This document shows, in pieces, positions 32,121 to 36,280 of a DNA stretch of 36,280 nt. Source of the stretch: LMEP-6097 sp049314535 (GTDB taxonomy: Bacteria; Cyanobacteriota; Vampirovibrionia; LMEP-6097); NCBI GenBank assembly GCA_049314535.1, contig JBMOEX010000004.1, positions 1 through 36,280 of the forward strand, given 5' to 3'. A program made the translations under genes and the position numbers. The notes beneath the pieces were generated by a model that was not told where the DNA came from, did not search any database, and saw only the letters and a list, made by a program, of their open reading frames with translations. Every line of letters begins with the position of its first letter. Within the stretch, counting starts at the first letter, position 1.

Positions 32121-32489
32121 ATGAGCCTAGTCGCCATTCGTGGAGCCACTACTGTAGCACAGGATAATCCAGAGCAGATAAAATCTGCTTGCTTAGAAAT
32201 GGTGCAAACCATTCTTCATAAAAATAATATAGAAAAAGAAGAAGATCTCGTTATGATTTTCCTAACTATGACTTCAGATATTCGCTCTCTGAACGCCTCT
32301 TCAGCTATTAGGCAGGGAATGAACTGGAAGCATGTTCCTTTCTTTACTTCACAAGAACCTGAAATTACTGGAATGCTGCCACTCTGCATTAGAATACTGA
32401 TTCAGTGTAATCTTCCAGCCTCACAAGCAGAAGTTAAACATATCTATTTAAATGAAGCGACTAAGCTTAGACCTGATTTAATTTCCTGA
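32121..32489 (+). CDS. aroH: Chorismate mutase, AroH type
   Basis: This monofunctional chorismate mutase of the AroH (trimeric, Bacillus-type) class turns chorismate into prephenate for Phe and Tyr synthesis. At 122 residues it is full length. AIRGATTV holds the catalytic Arg near the N-terminus; IFLTMTSDIRSLNAS, MLPLCIRILIQCN (Arg of the active site) and HIYLNEATKLRPDL are all typical. This class is characteristic of Bacillus-like Firmicutes, Cyanobacteria and some others, unlike the enteric AroQ class. No clear leaderless -10 box or Shine-Dalgarno sequence precedes the ATG, so it may depend on the upstream gene. Confidence 0.95.
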   Translation: MSLVAIRGATTVAQDNPEQIKSACLEMVQTILHKNNIEKEEDLVMIFLTMTSDIRSLNASSAIRQGMNWKHVPFFTSQEPEITGMLPLCIRILIQCNLPASQAEVKHIYLNEATKLRPDLIS

Positions 32490-32529
32490 TCATTTTCAGA
32501 ATAAGTTTATCAAAATATAAACAAAACTA

Positions 32530-33126
32530 ATGCTCTTCACCCTCGCTAATCTAATAAGCCTTCTGAGAGTCCCACTAGCTCCTCTAAGCTGTTATTACTT
32601 TGCTCTATCAGCTAAAACCGAGAGCGATGCTCTTTACTTTTCTTTAATGATACTCACGGTTATAGCTTTAGATGGTTTAGACGGGTTTATCGCAAGAAGC
32701 ATGAAACAAGAAAGTCCATTAGGAGCTAAATTAGATATTTACTGTGATAGAGCCGTAGAACTACTGTTTATGCTATATTTCACTTTTATATTTAAAAGCC
32801 TTCCTGTTTGGGTTTTTTACTTCTTTTTATTACGTGGAATAATAGTAGATAGCTTAAGTTTTAAAGATGATAAACCGCTTGGGGATAGCTTTTTAAGAGG
32901 TAGTCGGTTTATGCGTGCCGTCTCTGGCGTACTTAAAGTCTTAATGTTTACAGGACTAGCTTGGAGTCCAGTTTATTTATCTAAGTTTATTCCTAATCCT
33001 CTTCTAGATTTTAATATAGTAGAACTTATCGTTTACTTAACTGTTTTAATATCTTTTCTCAGAGCCTTACCTACCGTATTAGACTTTCTAAGAAAGAAGA
33101 ACATCCTCTCCCCAAGCTCGCTTTAG
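32530..33126 (+). CDS. CDP-alcohol phosphatidyltransferase
   Basis: An integral membrane enzyme of 198 residues that swaps the CMP of a CDP-linked lipid for a small alcohol or alcohol phosphate during phospholipid synthesis. The family signature D-x2-DG-x2-AR-x8-G-x3-D-x3-D is intact in DGLDGFIARSMKQESP followed by LGAKLDIYCDR. About five to six hydrophobic helices are visible, starting TLANLISLLRVPLAPL. It could be a phosphatidylglycerophosphate, phosphatidylinositol-phosphate or similar synthase; the sequence alone does not decide. TATAAA (32516-32521) ends eight bases before the ATG. Its 3' end overlaps msrA, on the other strand, by 39 bp. Confidence 0.9.
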   Translation: MLFTLANLISLLRVPLAPLSCYYFALSAKTESDALYFSLMILTVIALDGLDGFIARSMKQESPLGAKLDIYCDRAVELLFMLYFTFIFKSLPVWVFYFFLLRGIIVDSLSFKDDKPLGDSFLRGSRFMRAVSGVLKVLMFTGLAWSPVYLSKFIPNPLLDFNIVELIVYLTVLISFLRALPTVLDFLRKKNILSPSSL

Positions 33127-33630
33127 AAAATCCTCTCTACCAGAGCCTTTTCTGTACATTTTATAATGCTGTGAATTTTTTTCATAATATCTACAGTGAT
33201 AAGTTTCTGCTACATAAAATTCTTTTGCTAAGAGTATTTCAGTAACTATAGGCTTAGAAAATCTTTTAGACTCTTCTAAAGCTTTCTTTGATGCCTCTGC
33301 TAAAAGCCTCTCTGCTTCTGTAACATAAAAAATCGCTGATTTATACTGAGGTCCCTTATCTGCGAACTGTCCATCTGGATCAGTAGGATCTATTTCTCTC
33401 CAAAAAACTTCTAAAAGCTGCTCATAGCTTACCTTATCAGGATCATAAGTAATTTCTATAGCTTCGTAATGCTTAGTTCTTCCCGTAGAGACTGCATCAT
33501 AATTAGCATTATAGGCTTCATCACCGATATATCCTGGTAGAACTTCGATAACACCAGAAACTTTAGCGAAGGTACTTTCTGTACACCAGAAACAGCCACC
33601 AGCAAAAATCGCTTTTAAATAGTTAGACAT
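33088..33630 (-). CDS. msrA: Peptide methionine sulfoxide reductase MsrA
   Basis: MsrA repairs the S epimer of methionine sulfoxide in proteins. At 180 residues it is a normal single-domain enzyme. The catalytic Cys is in AGGCFWCTESTF; the downstream YYEAIEITYDP-like segment (HYEAIEITYDP), IDPTDPDGQFADKGPQYKSAIFY and the C-terminal FYVAETYHCRYYEKNSQHY are all standard. The Cys in YHCRYY replaces the frequent Gln and may serve as a resolving residue. TACAAT on the minus strand (33643-33638) ends seven bases before the ATG. The 3' end overlaps the phosphatidyltransferase gene tail to tail. Confidence 0.96.
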   Translation of the reverse strand: MSNYLKAIFAGGCFWCTESTFAKVSGVIEVLPGYIGDEAYNANYDAVSTGRTKHYEAIEITYDPDKVSYEQLLEVFWREIDPTDPDGQFADKGPQYKSAIFYVTEAERLLAEASKKALEESKRFSKPIVTEILLAKEFYVAETYHCRYYEKNSQHYKMYRKGSGREDFLKRAWGEDVLLS

Positions 33631-33700
33631 TCAGTCTATTGTAGCTTTAAACTTCGCCCCTTAATTATGTTACGCATCAATTACGAGAACCTCTAGCCAC

Positions 33701-34450
33701 TTAAATTTTCCCCACATCAATTAAAAGTCTTAAAGTATCAGCCTGTGTCCTTAAAGAACGCTGATTTGCCTCATAATGACGCATAACTTTAATCATATCT
33801 GTCGAAGATTTGACTGCATTAACATTCGATTCCTCTAAGAAGCCCTGATGAAATGAGTCACCTACTGCTTGTTGCATAACCATACCATCATCGCTTAAAT
33901 CAAATTTATCTCCAGCCAAACGTAAAATACCAGCACCTTGTGGAAATTTAAATGTCGTAAGCCTCGTCACAGACTCGCCATCAGCAAGTATGCTGCCATC
34001 TTTTTTAATACTGATATCAGAAGTATTTCTCATATCTAATACTATCGGAGAAAGCCCTTGGTCTAAAAGCTTATCACCGTGAGCATTGGTCATAAAACCA
34101 TCTTTATCTACGCTGAAATGTCCATTACGAGTGTATTGTATATCAGCAGATGGTGTTTCTACTGCGAACAAACCTTCACCCGTAATGGCTACATCTAATG
34201 GATTATTTGTTAAACGTAAAGAACCCTGAGAAAAATTATTATGAGTAGAGTGTACATTTACGCCAGCGACCATACTCCCCACTATCTTATTATCCTCACC
34301 TCTAACCAAGTTTGGCTTAAAGCTTCTGAAAGAAACCTTCTCTCCTTTAAAGCCCGTCGTATTGATGTTCGCAAGATTATCCGACAGAATCTGCTGCTCC
34401 AAAGCATTCATTTTCATGGCGCCACTTGCTGAATACATTCCTCTTAGCAC
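33701..34450 (-). CDS. flgF: Flagellar rod/hook-basal body protein, FlgF/FlgG family
   Basis: A 249-residue axial protein of the flagellar rod. The N-terminus, LRGMYSASGAMKMNALEQQILSDNLANINTTGFKGE in outline, has the NLANINTTGFK signature. The core NPLDVAITGEGLFAVETP, QYTRNGHFSVDKDGFM and the C-terminal GFLEESNVNAVKSSTDMIKVMRHYEANQR are all typical. Length and the core (ISI-x-x-DG, then LTTFKF) favour FlgF, but FlgG is possible. It is exported by the flagellar type III system and needs no signal peptide. The start is GTG 34450, giving the usual MLRGMY start, with TATAAC ending six bases upstream. No other flagellar gene is adjacent. Confidence 0.88.
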   Translation of the reverse strand: MLRGMYSASGAMKMNALEQQILSDNLANINTTGFKGEKVSFRSFKPNLVRGEDNKIVGSMVAGVNVHSTHNNFSQGSLRLTNNPLDVAITGEGLFAVETPSADIQYTRNGHFSVDKDGFMTNAHGDKLLDQGLSPIVLDMRNTSDISIKKDGSILADGESVTRLTTFKFPQGAGILRLAGDKFDLSDDGMVMQQAVGDSFHQGFLEESNVNAVKSSTDMIKVMRHYEANQRSLRTQADTLRLLIDVGKI

Positions 34451-34632
34451 TATATAGTTATATGTAGAAGATAGAAGACTCTATCTAGATAGAGCTATTT
34501 AAAATTCTTCTTGAGTATCCTTACGATAGTTGATTCTCGGCTTTGAACTTGTACATTTGCGAGCAGTCGCATGTTGGCAACAGTGCCATATTTTTGTAGA
34601 ATATCTAAACCAGCAGGTATATAATACTTTTC
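34451..34632. promoter_or_regulatory. Divergent intergenic region between flgF and mtnP
   Basis: The left end holds TATAAC for flgF (34462-34457). The right end holds TATAAT (34620-34625), exactly seven bases before the mtnP ATG. A small dyad TTGGCA-ACAG-TGCCA (34574-34588) followed by T5 lies 32 bp upstream of that box and may be an operator. No gene was seen. Confidence 0.6.
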
Positions 34633-35433
34633 ATGGAAACTAAATATAAAGCTGATATAGGTATTTTCGGAGGTAGTGGTCTTTACTCTTTTTTAGATAA
34701 CGTTACGCCTATTAATATAGAAACGGAGTATGGTCCCTGCTCAGATAAAGTTTTTTTAGGTGAATATGCTGGCAAGAAAGTCGCCTTTCTGCCTCGCCAT
34801 GGTAGAGAACACGGTATTCCCCCTCATAAAATTAATTATAGAGCGAATGTAACAGCGATGAAGAAACTCGGAGTGAGTTCCGTTATCTGCCCCTGTGCTG
34901 TAGGAAGCCTACAGAGAAACATAGCCCCTGGCTCTTTTGTTATAGCTCATCAATGGATAGACAGAACCAATGGCAGAGTCGATACCTTTTTTGATGGTCC
35001 TATAGTAACCCACGTAAGCCCAGCTTATCCTTATACTGAAGAGTTAAGACAACTCGCTATACAAGCTGGTAAAGCCAATGACATAGAGATTCATGAAAAA
35101 GGTACAGTAGTAGTTATTAATGGTCCAAGATTCAGTAGTAGAGCCGAGTCTGAGTGGTTCACTAAAATGAACTGGGACATTATCAATATGACTCAATACC
35201 CTGAAGCTCATCTAGTAAGGGAAGCCGGCATGGCTTGTGTAAATATTTCTTTAGTAACAGATTATGACAGTGGCGTAGTCGCTGATTGTGAGCCTGTTAG
35301 CCACGCTGCCGTAATGGGAGTATTTAATGAGAATATAGGCAAATTAAGAAAAATGCTTTTCTCGCTTATAGAATTAATTCCAGCTGGTGAATATTGGGGT
35401 GCTGATAGGGTTTTAGAGAATTCTAGGTTTTAA
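34633..35433 (+). CDS. mtnP: S-methyl-5'-thioadenosine phosphorylase
   Basis: This is a trimeric purine nucleoside phosphorylase-type enzyme that splits methylthioadenosine, the by-product of S-adenosylmethionine-dependent polyamine and related reactions. The 266-residue protein begins IGIFGGSGLYSFLDN, with the phosphate-binding FLPRHGREHGIPPHKINYRANV, the base site PRFSSRAESEWFTKMNWDIINMTQYPEAHLVREAGM and the C-terminal TDYDSG. These favour methylthioadenosine or methylthioinosine over plain inosine/guanosine. It complements MetK at 29955. TATAAT ends seven bases before the ATG. A strong terminator follows. Confidence 0.93.
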   Translation: METKYKADIGIFGGSGLYSFLDNVTPINIETEYGPCSDKVFLGEYAGKKVAFLPRHGREHGIPPHKINYRANVTAMKKLGVSSVICPCAVGSLQRNIAPGSFVIAHQWIDRTNGRVDTFFDGPIVTHVSPAYPYTEELRQLAIQAGKANDIEIHEKGTVVVINGPRFSSRAESEWFTKMNWDIINMTQYPEAHLVREAGMACVNISLVTDYDSGVVADCEPVSHAAVMGVFNENIGKLRKMLFSLIELIPAGEYWGADRVLENSRF

Positions 35434-35479
35434 ACATAGAACTTTAAGACTTAGATTACTCTAAGCAGGAAAGACTTAA

Positions 35480-35518
35480 AAAAAAGGAGAGCAGAATATC
35501 ATCCTGCTCTCCTTTTTT
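35480..35518. terminator. Strong bidirectional terminator after mtnP
   Basis: AAAAAAGGAGAGCAG and CTGCTCTCCTTTTTT pair perfectly around a nine-base loop. It serves both mtnP (plus) and the convergent repeat-protein gene (minus). Confidence 0.92.
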
Positions 35519-35550
35519 ATCTATAAATTTAAACAGTTAAAACTGTAGTT

Positions 35551-36280
35551 TTATAGAGGTTGTTGATTTAATCTTACAATTACCAATGGGCTACCCACGG
35601 AATCATCTATAACTTCAAATTGGAAATAATTTTGAAGTTGAGGATTGTAAGAACGCTCTGGGTTTAAAACAAAGAAAGAAGGGAATGTTGGTATGAAAGA
35701 TCCACTGAGTTTTAAAACATATCTACTACCTTGTTTAAGATTAACAGCCGTGAACGTCGTATTAGCAGTCATAGCTTTCGTAAAGAAACTATGATCAGGA
35801 GTGAAGTCTAATGTAGATGAAGCTAAAACTCCTTTAGCAAGATTTAAGCTTACTGGTATACTGCCTGTAATCTTAGAAGCATCAACACTAACAATCTTAT
35901 TGTTGGTAACTGAGCCATCAGCTAAATCTGCTGCTTGAATTGTCGCATCTACTATCGAGTTAGAAGTTACAGTATTAGTACCAGCTGTAAAAGATGAGAA
36001 TACTGTTGGATCTAAGTCTGCTGGCAGAATTGAACCATTTACTATTTTAGATGAGTTAACTGAATCAGCTGCTAGGTCGATTAAAGCTATTGTTGCATCT
36101 AAAATATTAGTACTATTCACTGTATTACTCGCTATATTAGCATTCGTGATTGTTGCATTCGCAATATCTGCTCCTGTAATAGTTCCATCTGCGATTTTAT
36201 TAGTAGTTACTGCATCATTCGCTAATTTTGCGTTTGTTACTGCACCATCTGCTAATAAAGCGCTTCCGATACTACCTGTT
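35551..36280 (-). CDS. Decapeptide-repeat fibre/surface protein, C-terminal part (N-terminus outside window)
   Basis: The minus-strand frame is open from the right edge to a stop at 35551, about 243 codons. At least ten tandem 10-residue repeats occupy the N-terminal part in the window, with the pattern A-(D/N)-x-(T/S)-(V/I)-T-x-x-(K/D)-(I/L): for example ADGAVTNAKL, ANDAVTTNKI, ADGTITGADI, ANATITNANI, VDATIQAADL and ADGSVTNNKI. Such repeats are likely to form a beta-helix, as in tail fibres and secreted adhesins. A C-terminal domain follows, beginning DFTPDHSFFTKAMTANTTFT and ending with hydrophobic strands and VIVRLNQQPL; a similar layout is typical of trimeric fibre tips. An internal GTG at 36120 is not the true start because the frame continues upstream. 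The protein is probably exported, but the signal is not in view. Confidence 0.75.
   Translation of the reverse strand, partial: TGSIGSALLADGAVTNAKLANDAVTTNKIADGTITGADIANATITNANIASNTVNSTNILDATIALIDLAADSVNSSKIVNGSILPADLDPTVFSSFTAGTNTVTSNSIVDATIQAADLADGSVTNNKIVSVDASKITGSIPVSLNLAKGVLASSTLDFTPDHSFFTKAMTANTTFTAVNLKQGSRYVLKLSGSFIPTFPSFFVLNPERSYNPQLQNYFQFEVIDDSVGSPLVIVRLNQQPL

Noticed and set aside
34574..34595. TTGGCA/TGCCA hairpin with T5 as a terminator
   Set aside because: The stem is only five to six pairs and no transcript on the plus strand is known to end there; kept only as an operator possibility.
1..36280. tRNA, rRNA, CRISPR, insertion sequence or prophage integrase
   Set aside because: Looked for on both strands; no T-loop-like GTTCRANYC in a cloverleaf context, no spaced short repeats of CRISPR type and no transposase or integrase frame were seen.

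Overview
The window is AT-rich bacterial DNA with mostly ordinary chromosomal genes packed tightly on both strands. An RND efflux pump with a lipoprotein adaptor implies a diderm envelope, and a FlgF/FlgG-type rod protein implies a flagellum. Enolase, MetK, RsmH, S6, SSB, AroH, CysE, RdgB and MsrA are all intact. I cannot assign a phylum; a flagellated relative of non-photosynthetic Cyanobacteria (Melainabacteria type) would fit, but that is a guess. No tRNA, rRNA, CRISPR array or transposase was seen.

Layout. 1-6848: end of a large repeat protein with Ca-binding-type loops, a family 2 glycosyltransferase, an RND adaptor/pump operon and a small 54-codon ORF. 6863-14273: an accessory island holding an ABC-three-component (ABC-3C) conflict system (HNH effector, small middle component, ABC ATPase), two AAA/DUF4143 ATPases each with its own dyad-type operator, an aminoglycoside-phosphotransferase-like kinase, and a DUF2442/DUF4160 pair. 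A fragment of the DUF2442 gene is duplicated at the 3' end of the kinase gene. 14344-21248: enolase, an HD-domain protein, a catalytically dead DEDDh-exonuclease-like protein, a sodium:solute symporter, an EF-hand-like protein, and rpsF-ssb without rpsR. 21286-23316: rdgB-rsmH-ftsL on the minus strand. 23353-26106: an unknown helical protein, a broken Fic gene and cysE. 26093-31600: a 1250-residue, strongly diverged homologue of phosphoenolpyruvate carboxylase lacking key catalytic residues, then metK and a lone mannose-6-phosphate-isomerase-type cupin. 31677-36280: an unknown protein, aroH, a CDP-alcohol phosphatidyltransferase, msrA, a flagellar rod protein, methylthioadenosine phosphorylase, and the C-terminal part of a decapeptide-repeat surface or fibre protein.

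Two cross-cutting observations stand out. First, many genes here have a -10 hexamer (TATAAT or TAATAT type) ending only 5-10 nt before the start codon and no Shine-Dalgarno sequence, which is the signature of leaderless transcripts. This rule fixes several start codons. Genes with a clear Shine-Dalgarno sequence (16922, 2459 and the ABC-3C operon) are the exception. Second, several long proteins keep an enzyme fold without its active site (the PEPC-like and exonuclease-like proteins), and several others are large and unrecognised.
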